Positions 21,088-33,930 of a stretch of 44,752 nucleotides of DNA are shown piece after piece (within the stretch, counting starts at the first letter, position 1; every line of letters starts with the position of its first letter). The stretch is from positions 1 through 44,752 of the forward strand of contig JABANN010000269.1 in assembly GCA_013115125.1 (NCBI GenBank), read 5' to 3'. The stretch is from Perkinsus olseni (Eukaryota > Perkinsozoa > Perkinsida). The translations under genes and the position numbers were made by a program. The notes beneath the pieces were generated by a model that saw only the letters and a program-made list of their open reading frames with translations, ran no database searches and was not told where the DNA came from.

Positions 21088-22170
21088 CTATGCTGGAGCG
21101 AGCCTTCGCAAAGAAAGGGTAACGGAAAGCATCGGCGGTTTCGCCAAAAACTGCAACGCCCAGTTGTCGTCACCCTCAGGACAGATGCGAAGTGAGTTCC
21201 AAGTAATCGAGCGCTTCTCGAACATAGTGGTCACGGATATTTCAGGCGCCGGATTTTGGTGCTGCTCGATAGCCTGCAAGCAGTAATCGACCTCCTCTAG
21301 CTCCACCTCAGGAAGGGAACCCGAACCCACCGCCTTCACAGTGCACCGTAGACCTCCCGACTTATCTCCCCTAACAATTCTAACACGAAGGCTATCAGGG
21401 ACCTGCCAATTGGTGGCCGTAGCGAACTCGCCAATAGGTAGGGCACCCGATAAGGAATCTTTTCGACGTTTACTTTCCTTTACAGCGCCGACCGACAGCG
21501 AACGCTTCCGAGAGGACCCAGCAGCGGTTCTACTGTATGCCGTTGGACGTGCGGCGAGCAAGCGCCTAGCCTTGGTAGCAGCGGTTTCAACCATCTTGAA
21601 TCCGCAATGAGCACCATCAATCCTGACATCTTTCAGGTTCGCGTGTAGGCCCATGCCGAGCACTAGCTCCCTACGACCTCTACAGAAGAATATGCCACCA
21701 GAGCCACTAGCCAGGTACTTGAATTCCAGCTCATCGTAGAGGGAGTTCACAAATTTCTTTGCGGACTCACCAGCAACGAAGTGGAAACAACCGAGGATTG
21801 GAACAACACCCAGATTTCCGAAAGAGAACTCCTCATATAGGAAAGCACTTTTATACTGAGCCAGTGGGAGAGCCGAGTCCATCCTCGCAAACATCGTGCC
21901 ATCTGCGGCTCTTGCGGTCACTCTCGCCTGTTGGTGTCCCTGCAACCCTATCGTGACCTCCACCTCCAAGTCACCAAGGTTAGGAGCCGCTTCACACCGG
22001 CCGATGGTCCTGTACGTTCCTAATGGTATCTCAGTGTCTCTTACGTTGTTTGTGGGGATCGTCATTTTTCTACTAGGGCCCCCAGTGGACCCCTGAACGA
22101 CCTCAAAAAGCATCAGCGTCTCCAGTAATACCGATAAGATCAGCTGTGAATTCGTCGACGGAACTGTCAT
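21088..22170 (-). CDS. Unrecognised secreted protein, single exon
   Basis: One uninterrupted minus-strand frame of 360 codons begins at the ATG at 22170, the first ATG in that frame. MTVPSTNSQLILSVLLETLML followed by FEVVQG looks like a signal peptide. The mature protein has a beta-rich first half (LGTYRTIGRCE, DLEVEVTIGLQ, QARVTARAADG, GGIFFCRGRRELVLGMGLH), a basic linker that could act as a nuclear signal or a cleavage region (SSRKRSLSV, KESKRRKDS), and a second beta-rich part (SLRVRIVRG, GGLRCTVKAV, EISVTTMFEKRSITW). The two halves could be related domains. I do not recognise the family. Nothing in the gene is split, in contrast to most neighbours. Confidence 0.72.
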   Translation of the reverse strand: MTVPSTNSQLILSVLLETLMLFEVVQGSTGGPSRKMTIPTNNVRDTEIPLGTYRTIGRCEAAPNLGDLEVEVTIGLQGHQQARVTARAADGTMFARMDSALPLAQYKSAFLYEEFSFGNLGVVPILGCFHFVAGESAKKFVNSLYDELEFKYLASGSGGIFFCRGRRELVLGMGLHANLKDVRIDGAHCGFKMVETAATKARRLLAARPTAYSRTAAGSSRKRSLSVGAVKESKRRKDSLSGALPIGEFATATNWQVPDSLRVRIVRGDKSGGLRCTVKAVGSGSLPEVELEEVDYCLQAIEQHQNPAPEISVTTMFEKRSITWNSLRICPEGDDNWALQFLAKPPMLSVTLSLRRLAPA

Positions 22171-22203
22171 GATCTCCGAGGACTGAACTACAGGCAACAG
22201 CAA

Positions 22204-23044
22204 ATGCGCACGGAACTAGCTACAACCGAAGCTCCCGAGTTCAACCTCAGGATCCGGAGTTCGGTTCATCCTGATCGAACTTACGAAGTTCGGACACCAG
22301 AGGCGGAACAGGACGCTACTGCCCTGACTTAGCGGCTACCAGGGCCCTCAGTGGGGAAGGACTAGAAAGCAACTCCTAGACAGATTACCGTGAGTTATAA
22401 GAATAAGATCGGGAAACTACTTCGCGCGAGAGGCTAGAGCAAGCTATCTTGGAAAAGTATCATCGTGCGGCGAGGCGATCGAAGGGAAAACGTTTCCCTA
22501 CGAAAGTCTGAGATCTCCAAATGATGTGGTAGTGGCACGGTTTCGGCTACTGCTCTAAGTAGTGATACATCAATGGCTCGTCCACACTCCGCAGGACCAA
22601 ACCGACGGGAGTGGGACCCCTCATCGAGCATCATAGTACTCTTCGATGGACTTTCTCCGCGATATTCAGCGTGATCGCGCTTCCATCATCCTCTCAATAT
22701 TCACCGGACTTACACCGTGCACAGGCAGAGGTGAGACCTGTCGCCGAGGGCTCCTAGGCGTACATGACCCTTCAATTGATGCGAACACAGTAAGGGTACC
22801 AGGACCACACGAAACGAGTAACATAATGGTTAAAACTAGCAACTGTATACGATGATGATTGTAACCAAGTTGGACAGGAAGACGAAGAGTTCGTGGTAGT
22901 ATCACAGTGCTCGAGGTACGAAACGACCGGTCTTTTCATTATTCTTGATGATGTCCATGTCAATAGTGCCGCGGATGAACCTAAGATACACTCCAATACT
23001 CCAGCTGATGCAGTGGCAATGATCGAGGGGCGAAGGCCCGGCAC
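22204..23044. other. No gene seen
   Basis: About 840 bp between two minus-strand genes. Only short overlapping open frames occur. It should hold the promoter of the secreted-protein gene and the 3' end of the ubiquitin ligase gene. Confidence 0.5.
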
Positions 23045-26000
23045 CTACGCGGATTTGAGCTGCTCATATCTTCTTTTGGACAGCCTCAGATCTGCCAGGT
23101 TCCGTCGCAGATAGCTATCTGTTTCGCCATGTGAGTCCTCGTAGGGCCCGTCCCAGATGCAGTTCCTCGGCGCAGCTACGGCAAGGACCTGAGCTGCAGA
23201 ATGAAAGCAGGGAAGAGGCAGACGGCCCGTCGGCCAGTCTACGCAGCACTCGACAGATCAGGCAAGTTAGTGGTTGAGCAATTCCGTTGGACATAATACC
23301 GTCATACTCCACGACAAACGGTTGCCCTCGTGTGATGACCCACACGAGCGCCTCCAACAGCGATTGAAAGCGTCGTTGCTTACCACTGACGCATAAGGCA
23401 TTATGAATAGACCTTGGCCACCTCCGCATGCCCGAGCATGCTGAGTACATTCGCCCTCAGCCTGACCGGGGGTTCGGCAACAGTCGCCATCCAAGCACAA
23501 TACCTGAGTGATAGAACGGCGCCAAAGGAAGACGAACTTTGAAGATTGAGGAGCCCTACATCTCCGCACAGTAAACACACGACAGGATCAAGAGGCTTCG
23601 AGTGGCAGTTATTGCATTCACGCGACAGGGTTCGACGAACGAGCTGCAACATATCTGAAGAAAGCCACGGGCAATGACAGGTGTAGAGAACATAAAAACA
23701 CACGGAAAAGGGTTATTAGAATAAGAGAGCCTTTTTTGATGCTGTGGATGACAATCCTTGTGTATGTGACGATCCGAGAATTGACTCTTGGATTCTATGA
23801 TACACAATGAGAGTCCACTAAGACCACCATCCACTCAATCAACGATGATACGTGGTCTCAGTTGCCCTCCAGAACGACGAGGGACGGACTTCTCACTCCT
23901 CACCATTGCGGCGATATCACGCGTAAGACTCCAAGGTCATTCGCAGCACCAGATCAATCATCCGTCCCCGAGGCAAATCAACATTTCATGCGAGCAACAC
24001 CATAAACTGGACCGTCCGCTGTACTGTAGAAGCGTAGCCTCTAGCCTCGCGAGATCGAGACATCAGCATCGGCCGACCGGACTCACCAGTAGGCAGCTCG
24101 ATGAAGGCCACCATTCTGGAAGAAAACATCGGCCGAGGCCTCGCTGAGACCGTAGGGAGGGCGCTCAAGTCCACGAGATCCATCGCATTGAGAGGGTCTG
24201 GTATCTCCAGTACACTACAGATGGTGTGCCACGCTTCCTTCGGATCACCCAAGCCTGAACACCGGAGGAACGGAGCTGCCGGGCCCACAGATGGCAGCAA
24301 TACTTCAAGTGGGCGATTGTACTCGCGCCGGTCACCTCACCTGCAAACTGTAATCGGTTGAGGTCGGCCTCATCGAGGGCGTTCAGAGACGCCACCGCCC
24401 AGCAGACCATCATCCCGACCTCCGTCAAGTGCTCCAAAGCCGTTTCTGATAAGGGCAAGTGACCAAGCATCCACTCGCGGCTGCTCACCATCATCTTCTC
24501 CAGCTGTCTTGTGTGCGTACCACACCTCGCCCAACTCATGAGACAGCTCAGTTTGGCTTATCCGCCGACCCGTCACCCGAGCGAGAATCTGCAAGACAGC
24601 CGATGAGCACAGCATGACATCCGATCTCGGCCGACGGATCTCACGTTCATTTCCCGGTTATCTCCTTTCGGATCGCTATTTCCCGTCATGAGCTCAGCGG
24701 CCAAGGCACGTAGGAGTATCGCAAAAGTTGGTACTTGATGTTGAGGCTCCGTACCTGAGGCAGAGACGATTAAACCGACATTAGCAGCACATTCACGGAA
24801 GCAAGCACACGGAAGACCACTCACATGCGCATTCAACCACCACCGACGGCAGAGTGGCCATCACTCCCACTAGGTGACTATACCTGATCAGACACCACAA
24901 TCTCACCGCTGGAAAAATCCATCCAAAAATGAGCGGCTTACGCGATGTTCAGCAGCATATCGACCCGCGACTTTTTCTCACTGTTCTCGGCTTCCCCTTC
25001 CATAGGACGATCTCTCGATTCCCATACTCTAAACGGTGGCGATGCCGAGCTGTTATCGACCAGAACCCCCTACGCCTTCACGAGGTTGTTCATCTCGCAG
25101 GTCGCCATTGCCCGGGCAACTCGATCAGGACCGATGGAATCCCGATCCCAGGGCGTCCACCACTTAGCTTCAGGTGTCGTCAAGACGCTGAGCTTCGTGT
25201 AAGGCAGGCACAGGTTGGCCAGGGAACGGCCTGAAGGCACCGCAGCAATGGCAGGACAGGGGCCCAGCGAGGCGTACACATCGGGCAGGGAGCCTCGCCC
25301 TTCTCGACATCGACGAAGAAGAAGTCGTGATGACCCTCATGGCGCATGCGTATAGCCGCACGATGCTTGCTCCAGCATTTGGAATGTACCTTCACACGGG
25401 CTATGAGAGCCGCTGAACATGCCAAGATAACGGCAACCGAGGACGTAGGAGGGTATCCAGACAGAATCAAGCGGAGCGAAGCAATGATTTTAACTTGCTC
25501 GGAGCAGCGCTCACCATATGCCCGCAGCTGTTGATGTACGCTCCAATACCCTTGCCGTTCAACCCCGGACCCGCCACTCGTCCGCGGCCAAGCTAATAAG
25601 AAACGAGAGATGACTCCCTCGACTGTTGGGCTGACCCGTCTTACGTCCGCTACCACGCACAGAGGTCCAGTCCGTTGAAGGTTCTCTATGGTATCCGCCT
25701 CCCTGCAGAGGGCGCACTCCTGGTCCGACTCCGCCGGGCCCGCGCCGCTCACTTGAGAATCAGAGGCCGTCGCTACTGACAAAGCAGCCACTACTCGACA
25801 CCACTCAGTGGACAGCCTTCCCACCATCACCGGAATCCCCCTTCGCGCCATCCCGGGCTCCGAACAATCGCTTAAGTATCCCCTTGCCCTCCTTCCGTGT
25901 GGCGGCACCCTCCTTCAACTGCTTCCGCATCGAGTCCAGGAACTCCTCTTGCCGCTTCTTCATGACCTTCATGATCAGCCGTTGCCGCTTCTTAGCGTTC

Positions 26001-29000
26001 TCGAGACGACGCTGTCGAGTATTCGGACCGGACCTGAACGCGGTGACCTACGTCCTGAATAGGGTCGGGACAGCATCCTTACGGTGCGCCCTCTACTGAG
26101 ATCCCCTCCGAGCCAGACGCCGTGGGTTGTACTGCGCTAGCATGCCCTCTTCGACTCATCACTGACTTCACGGTACGGCCCAGAATCGGTAATATCTCAT
26201 CCAGCTGTGATAACTCTTGCAAGGTCTGAGGGTAAGGAGGCCAGAGTGACGACGAGTGGTGCCATGTCAGCCTACCGAGCGCATCAGCTGTGACCAACTC
26301 TCATGCTCATCCTCACTGTAGCGAATGTTCTCTTCCTTCAGTCGGAAGATGCCATCAGGCTTGAAGTAAACATCGATCCTGAAGCCCATCATACTGACAA
26401 AGGGTTCGGTTCGGCTGCCATCACTCACCTTCCACCACGACCATAACCAAGTACAAATCCTGAACGACCGTTCAACTCCTGTTTCACTAGCAAGTCGTGA
26501 GCGGTCACAATCTGAGAGAGAACTAGTGTAGCAAGCTTCAGCCTCTGCTGGGTGCCTCACCGTCCCGACGCCATGATAACTGTTAAGTGCAGCCGTCCTG
26601 GTTACACTCTCAGGAGGAATGGACTGGGCCTGTGGGGAGATGAAGTGTGGTCAGGATCGCCATAGGGAACTTACTAGGAGATCTGTCAGGCGAACAGCGA
26701 TACCGATGGTCCAGTCCAAAGCCGACAGCTTCGCCGAGGACATGGCGCTGCCAGTCGCCGTCGCGGCCTGCCAGGGCCAACAGGGTGCATCACGACCCGC
26801 CAGGAAGAGGGCTCACATGCACTTCGAAGGTCCTTGCCTTGATGAGTACGAATATTAGCTCGTAGATGTCGAATGGTGGCGAGGCCGAGTCTGGACCCGT
26901 CAGAGTCAACTGGAGTAGGAGAAGGCACGATCTCTCAACACAAAGGAGCTGGTCGCCCTACCGACTCAGTGATGCCTTCGGTGAAGAGGTGGAGCATCGA
27001 CGGAAGGCATTCGATGTCGTCGCTCGGGCCGACCATCCCCACCTAACAACGACCGCACGTGGCAAGCCATCTGGGCTGCTCAGGTGCCTCCTCACGTCTG
27101 GCTTGGACAGGGCATGCTCCATTGCCGCTTCCCGCTGTCTAGAGTTGCCAAAGGCAAGACAGTAGGCATCGTAGTAGGGCCAACTGCCACTCTTCAGACT
27201 GTAACTGAGACAGGACGCTTGGTTGCTGCTGTTGGATGACAAGTGCCCTCTAGCGTTCACGTGAAAGGCTTAGAACACGAACAAACAAGCGACAGATCGC
27301 TCCACCTAGGAGGGCTTCGTACCCCCTTCTGAGGTTCACGTTAATTCAGATCATGCCACACTCAATACACCCCAGCCGAGGCTGATGCCCCACTGAGAGA
27401 CCACTAGGAAAGCTGTTCCTTGCCATAATACGGTTGTCATCCACCCAACGGCAGACAGCGGCGTGACCGAGGACCGAATATCCCATCCTACACTGTTCGA
27501 CCAGAATGCTCCTCCACGCTGGAGTCCTCCACCAGGACATCCTCTGACCGTGCCCTCTCCCTAGGGACGCTACCGTTGCTAGTGCCAGCCCTTTGAGCTA
27601 CACACAACAGCACTCCGCCAAGCTGCGCACCACTACGGTCTAAACCTACCAAGGTGCTCCAATTCTGAGGAGATGACGGCCTCGCAGGAGCGTAGGGGAC
27701 CGGGGAGGTACATGGCCAACTGGCCGAAGGTCAAGTTCTTGTACGCCAACACCTGCACCCAGTAAGCACTTCCATCAGGAGAACCCCATGCTCGCAAAAA
27801 AAGCTGTTTCACGAGACTGTAAGAGGCGACACGAAATAGATCGCATTTCGCCTTCTTTACCGAGCCAGATTCCCGCGAAATTTGGTATTAAAGTTACCAC
27901 CAACCATCGGCTTATGGTGTACAAAAAAATCTCTCTACAACGGTATAAAGTAGTGGTAGCCGACCACAACGGATTAAGCTCGCTCACAGCAGCAAGACGC
28001 TCTTTACCTGAACGATCGCTCGCTTCGCCAGATACGCAGCTTCGTCGTATTCCCGAGTCCCTTCCTGCGGCCCGTGGTTCCTGCAAGAGAAGCAAATGCC
28101 CTGGCAACTACGGTAACGGGAGTCAGCTTACTTCTTCTCATGTGAATGTCTAAATACTTGCTTCATGGTGACCCAGTAGGGGCTGGCGACACAGTTGAGC
28201 AGCAGTTCGAGCAGTACTGAGGTGTAGCATCGCTCCGCTCTCCCATCTGTTGATAGGGAGTCTCCAGATGGCAGCAGACTCGACCTGAACGAATGATACA
28301 GCAACACGCAGAGACATCTACTACAGCAGCCCAATAATGCTGTACTTGACGTAAATTTGGCAAAACAAGGTGCGTGAATCTAGTAGACGATCGAGATTCA
28401 ACCGGTATGTATACGTGACGGGCCATTGTCTCCTGCAAGTCACGACACTGCACGACGCGGAAAGCCTCATTGGTTTCATTGGTGTTCTCCAGAGCGCGGG
28501 TGGAACTCTATCCACGTACTATCATTATCAATCCCCATAGTTCAAATTACATTATTAGAGGCAAATATTTTTATGATGATGACGGATAATTATCACAAAT
28601 ACTACATATCAATCAACGTAAGACTAACACGATAACTATCAATGATGATAGTCTATCATGATAGTCCACCATACCGTACCTGACGATCCTCCTCCAGAGT
28701 GTCCGCATGCAGTCGGCATCCCCAAAACGACTAACCTCCATCATGTTCCAAACAGTAGACTCTGCTGCCGCTGCAGTCGCGGCACTGACACACACGGCTG
28801 CTGCGCTGGTAAACATCCTCAACGCCTGCCTACCTCTCGCTATGCTGTTGCTGTCGGCGCCAGGTCATCTCCTCAGCCTCGCCCGCTGACACTATCCGAT
28901 CTTGCAGCACCGAGGACATGACCACCATAAGGGGCTGCACCCTCCCTTCAGAATTGTGCTTCCAATGCTCCTTCAATAGGATCAGGCACAGTTGAACCTA

Positions 29001-32000
29001 CACAACAGCAGCAGTCTCGAGAGGCCTGCGAAGGAGCGGGAGGGGCCCACCGTAGCCTCATCAGAGTTCTTCAAGCCCATATTGAAATACTCGCTACGCT
29101 GTTGCTGCATCGCTCCGCCATTACGCACCCACAGGTTGTCATGTATCTCCCCTGAGCAACAACAGCCGTCATCGTCAAAGGCAGCGGCAAGGAAACTCAC
29201 CCGAGAGGGTCAAGACATTAATAGTGGACTTCATCATAACAACGAGAGCGTCCACAGTGAAGACGTCCAGCCATTTAGCCATGTCATCGTCCGAAGCCGA
29301 GAGTAGCAGGTCGAAGTTGACACACGATGTGAGCAGCCTGATACAAGCAGCCGTCACTCCGTGCTCTACTGCCATACCACAACTCTACCTAATCAGAGGC
29401 GAGTGGAAGGACTTGCTCGTCCTCGGAGAGGGGATGGGAGCCTCTTTGTAGCGAGCCATGATAGCTCCGACTAGCTCCCTGTAGAAGCCCATCAGGGAGT
29501 CGACGCTCCTCTCCGGTGCCGAACAATACGACCCCAAACTCCTCAGCGTCGACGCCAGGCCACCTTCAAGCTTGAATGCCGTACGCCACGCCCTAGCAAC
29601 GACAACATCACCCGACTGGCGCGTCCCAGAGGATACCTACTTATTCTCGTAAGTGACATGCTCGACCATCGCCCTTTCCTGCGGGTTCATCCAACTCATC
29701 ATCGACACACTAGCCAACAACTGCTGTTGCATCTCTGCGCTCTGCAGGAACATCTCACACAGCTGGGGATGGTACAGCACCTGAGCCATCGCTTCCACCG
29801 TCGCCCCCCTCCCCCGCAGGCAGGCTTACATAGCTGATGTCATGCGTGACTCGCCAAATAGTCATGTCGAGCTCCCGAGGGCCCGAGCCCATCAATACCG
29901 ACAAGTCAAGCGTGTGGCTCTGGTGATTATAAATGCCCTCGAACAGCGAATGAAGGCGATTGAAGAGAATCTGTGTTCGGCACGCATCAACCTAAGATTC
30001 CTCGCATTATCATCCTCACCTCCAGCAGATTGCCCCTGTCCGGTCCTATTGCACCCGGCTTCATAAGGGCTACGCAAATCTCAGGAATAGTCAGCAGCTG
30101 CACCGACATGCCGGCGATGTCCGCCGGTGGGGCCTCCTCGTCCTCCTGCACACTCTGTGCGCTCGAGCTGGACGTGCCCGATGCCTGGTACTGCTCCACG
30201 TTGAAGCTAAGGAGAGTCACAGATCATGGCATGTATCCTACAGGAATTAACGTAGTAATACAAAGTGACTAAATTTCGATTGAGAATTTCTCGTACACAA
30301 ATGAGTGTTGGACGCCGAGTTTTTGAGGGAGTTTCAAAGATGTGTATGCCCAGTTCCCCTCTACTTTGCCAGGCCATCACGTCACGTGAATTCATCAATT
30401 TTTCCCGTGCAGCCACGTTGATTCTCCTGTCCCTTTTGGCCACAAAAACCAGTCACTTTACCAGCGGCGGTAGGGGCCCCTATCGTGCTTACCTCGATAT
30501 CTGATCGTAATGGCACATGAAGATCCTGGTGAACTGCAGCTTGAAGGTTGGCGAGAGTTGGGACATCATCAGTATGAAGTCGTTCACCGCTTGGAGGACC
30601 TGTAGGGAGAAAGGGCGGCGCTGCAGGAGAGATACTGCAGGCACAAGGTACCCTTTTGAAAGGGTTCATGGCGAAGGAATCCCTCTGTTGCGACAAAAGG
30701 TCTTCCATCGTCCGCATCAGGACGTCTCCGTCCACCTCCTGCCTCAGATGCTCCTCCTCGCCGCCGTTCTCGTCCTCACTATCGTTGATACTGGCAGAAT
30801 CAGGCGAGTGGTCTGATTAGAAAAGCACGGCTCAACCCGGGATCGAACTCGCGTCACCAGCTTAGCGGACCGCTCCTTCCCCCTGCTCACCTGTTTGCTG
30901 GTTCGTATTCTCCTCCTCCTCTTCGCCATGTCCCCCCCCTGCGGCCATCGCAGCCGCTGCCGCTGCTTCCAAGGCCGCCGCAACCCGTTCATCACCGTCG
31001 TCCGGCAGCATCGCCAGAAAATCTACCAGCAGGCAGGACCCCTCTAAAGCCTCCCCCCATTGGCAACCTCTCACCATCCATGTCCTCCAGCCCGTCCACG
31101 TCTTCCTCCATCTCCTCGTCATCATCATCCTCATCACCGAACCGCAAGGCGGTGAAGGGCAGACCGGGCTCAGCAGCCTCCGAGCTCATCTAAGTCCATT
31201 ACAACCATACAGCAGAGGAGAACTCATGCCGCAGAGGTGCCGTTTTCATCGCCTTTATTTGTAGGAAATTCTATCATGCTTATTCAGTAATATCTATCTA
31301 CTGAATTCTCTTAGATATCAGTATTGTAGTTTAATAATATATAGTCCTCATGTGTAATGGAAAACCCAACTAGTCGCCTTCCCGCCCCACGTGCCTGCTT
31401 GAACTCGTCGCCCACTCGGCGGACCAGCTTCTCGTTGGCCATCTCATTGAAGGCCGCCAACATGTCGTTCAACATACCTAATCAACGCTCCATCGGAAGT
31501 CGAAGTTGGCAGCAGTCGTAGCAGACTCACTGGCCCCGGGCCCTCTAGACGGTATTGGTCTCGACAGCCTCTCCGTGATGAAATAGCGGAAACCCAAGGA
31601 TGCCTAAGATTGCAAGATCACCACCAGGAAACTCCCAAAAGCCCTTCTACCTTAGCTTGACGGAGCAGCCAAGTGATGATGCCTTTGACCACCATCACAT
31701 CCACCGGCCGTCGCTGCAGCACGCGGGTGAGGTACTTTAACACTGCGGGCACGCAGGCCTCGCTGAAATCAGCATTACTGTCACCAAAAAGGGGGCGGAC
31801 GTGAAGCAGAGAAATTGCAGTAACACAAGGACAGCAACACGAATAGCGATGATAGCATTGGCTGTCCGTGCTCAGGCTCCCTCTAGATTGAGTCTTTGAG
31901 GTATATTACATCCGTTTCTGTTGCTCCAAAGGCATGGCATCGAAGGCCGCCCTGCTATCATCTTCCTTAGCAAGGCCCTGGTCAAACGGGAGAGCGAGAA

Positions 32001-32630
32001 TCTCCCAACCATTTGGACCCTAGTTCGAGTCCTACCTGGTGCTTTGAACAGAACCCGCTCTTCTTCCAGCTAGCCTCATCACCGCAATCACAACAGCCAC
32101 CGACCGTCCCTACACCACACCTCCTTCGGCCGTCACACGCCGTCCCATCTCACTTATCAGCTTCACATGATGGCCTTCATGATTCCCTCCATAGAAGCAA
32201 TCGGGGCAAACAACGCAATTGGAATCAAGCTCGCAATCTAGACACCTGAAGGCTATGCCACCAGTACCTGCACACACGCTACCACTCCTTCCGCTGATCG
32301 CCCCGAAACCTCCCCCAATTTGCTACTACCCCATGTAACTGGACACACTCCTACTATATGCCCTGCGTTCGACTCAGCCGGTGACGGACCCGGTCCGAAA
32401 ACCTAGAAAAAGTTGGTATCATTTCTGCCCAACAGCAGTACGACCATCAACACCCTTACCAATTTATCCAGTTTCTTGATCGGCGAAGACACGTCCCGCT
32501 GAGATCCTGTTATCAGTTCGGGCACCGCTTCCTCAACCTTCAAGGTCGCCGACTGAAACCCAGCACCGTCGGCGCACAGCAGACCCAGAGGGGGAGGAGC
32601 TCATCACTACCATGGAATTCCGCTTCATCG
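23045..32630 (-). CDS. UBR1-family N-recognin E3 ubiquitin ligase, many exons
   Basis: The gene runs leftwards for about 9.6 kb and all hallmarks of UBR1 appear in order. The UBR box (exons 32267-32154 and 32109-32036) reads FRCLDCELDSNCVVCPDCF, GNHEGHHVKLIR and GGCCDCGDEASWKKSGFC; it binds basic N-terminal residues of N-degron substrates. A long helical middle follows (for example AVLKYLTRVLQRR; MLNDMLAAFNEMANEKLV; FTRIFMCHYDQI; YYDAYCLAFGNSRQREA) and then a basic helix (KKRQRLIMKVMKKRQEEFLD). The RING has CALCREADTIENL, SCGHM joined across an intron to VHSKCWSKH, and CPMC near 25280. The UBLC end has SRECNNCHSKPLDPVVCLLC, GECTQHARACGGGQGLF and YEDSHGETDSYLRRN before the stop at 23045. The start codon lies in an unresolved 5' exon near 32630. 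Exons in 26000-29600 are only partly traced. The product would tag proteins for proteasomal decay. Confidence 0.85.
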
Positions 32631-32847
32631 AACCACTACGGGCCCTCGCAGAAGACTTAGTGCCGGGCGTCGCTGACAGAAGATCTCATGAAAATAATTT
32701 CACATGAAGAGCTATACGGTAAATTGATAAAGAAAAATCCAGATTCAAACATGATATGAAGAAGTAAATTTTGGAGCTCGCCCTCCGCTACTCTTGTCGG
32801 AATTCTAAAGGATTCCACTGACAGCGCGTGGGGCTACGATTCTCAGA

Positions 32848-32952
32848 GGGTGTTCAATAGACGGCTGCCTTCTCTGAGTTCTGGGAGCGATCCACCGGGA
32901 CTTAACTCCCCGTGCAGGAGGCGATCCTAGGATTGCAATCTGTTGAACACCC
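32848..32952. mobile_element. Second foldback MITE-like element
   Basis: About 105 bp with inverted ends GGGTGTTCAATAGA and, read from the right, GGGTGTTCAACAGA. The centre is a palindrome around GGGACTTAACTCCCC, and GGAGCGATCC is mirrored by GGATCGCCTCC. The ends share TGTTCARTA with the element at 12440-12550, which suggests one MITE family with diverged insides. It lies just upstream of the ubiquitin ligase gene and has no coding capacity. Confidence 0.6.
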
Positions 32953-33084
32953 GGTTAGTTTCCGGGACTCTTGAAAATTGTCGTTCACCAAGGGATTGCG
33001 ATGACAGAGCCGGCCAAGCAGGAGAGGGGCTCGACATACACATGCTGCGATAGACCTCTCCAGAAAATCCGCAGTGGACACGCC

Positions 33085-33703
33085 CTAGTTGACGATAAAT
33101 TCACCACGAAAGTTAAAAGATGAGTAGTGGGACATCATTCCCATCATGATGAACAGACGAAACGATGTGTGATTATGAGTCCTAATAACGCCACAAAAGC
33201 AGCCCCCTCCCGTCCACACCACAGCGGCGGCCTTTCTACTACTCTTCTGCGGTCCTTGCAGTGACATCCTGCTGGATGCAGCAGCGGCATCGACAGGAGT
33301 TCCCTCAGCATTGAATAGCCGTTTGACATCCTCTACCGTCCAGGCCCTCCCTCGACTGTTAGCCCTAGGACGCTGTGCCTGACACACTGCTCTTAGCGAA
33401 CGATATCTACTACGATGGTGATGACAGTTGGCAACTGATGAGGACTCCTAGGTCTGCATAGAGTATCGTAGCCACGTTATTATTCCACCACGCCCGTCTG
33501 CTATGGCCACCAAACTACGACCAAGAGACGACTCATTACACAGGAGAGGCCGCCTATGATCGGTCCATATGATAGAGTCAGCAACAACACGCTCCTCAAT
33601 CGATAAGTGCCGCCAGACTGCATTGTATCACTACCCCCTTCCCAAGTATGACCTCTTGTTCTTGCTGCTGGTCCGCCTCTCTCCTGGCTTGTTCGCTGTC
33701 CAT
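33085..33703 (-). CDS. Putative small single-pass membrane protein
   Basis: From the ATG at 33703 a short polar start rich in Gln and Glu (MDSEQARREADQQQEQE) joins through a 35-nt GT-AG intron to a hydrophobic segment (LRSVLLLTLSYGPIIGGLSC). Another GT-AG intron can join it to a basic frame (RAWTVEDVKRLFNAEGTPVD) that stays open to 33085 and contains GGGCFCG. I do not recognise the family. A small tail- or signal-anchored protein is the simplest reading, but the exon joins are only supported by splice-site and frame logic. Confidence 0.35.
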
Positions 33704-33930
33704 GTTGAGAACCCACCAACTGGACCGATCCATCCCGCGTCACTCGCACCGAAATTCAAACCACTTGTGTGTTCTTTGCCGTGCTACTGGTAACGCAAAC
33801 ATCAACCTTTACGGGAAACAAAAAAGCGTTACTGTCGACCGGCAATAAAACACTACGGCGCCGTCGCTTTCACTCGACCAGTCATCACCTGTACCGAAAA
33901 AATCCGCGCATACCCCAACAACTACCAATG

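Noticed and set aside
30830-30880. tRNA-like B-box GAGTTCGATCCC on the minus strand inside an intron of the ubiquitin ligase gene, and a similar site at 32020-32035
   Set aside because: The T-stems do not pair and no A box, anticodon arm or acceptor stem fits. Such short matches are expected by chance in 45 kb.
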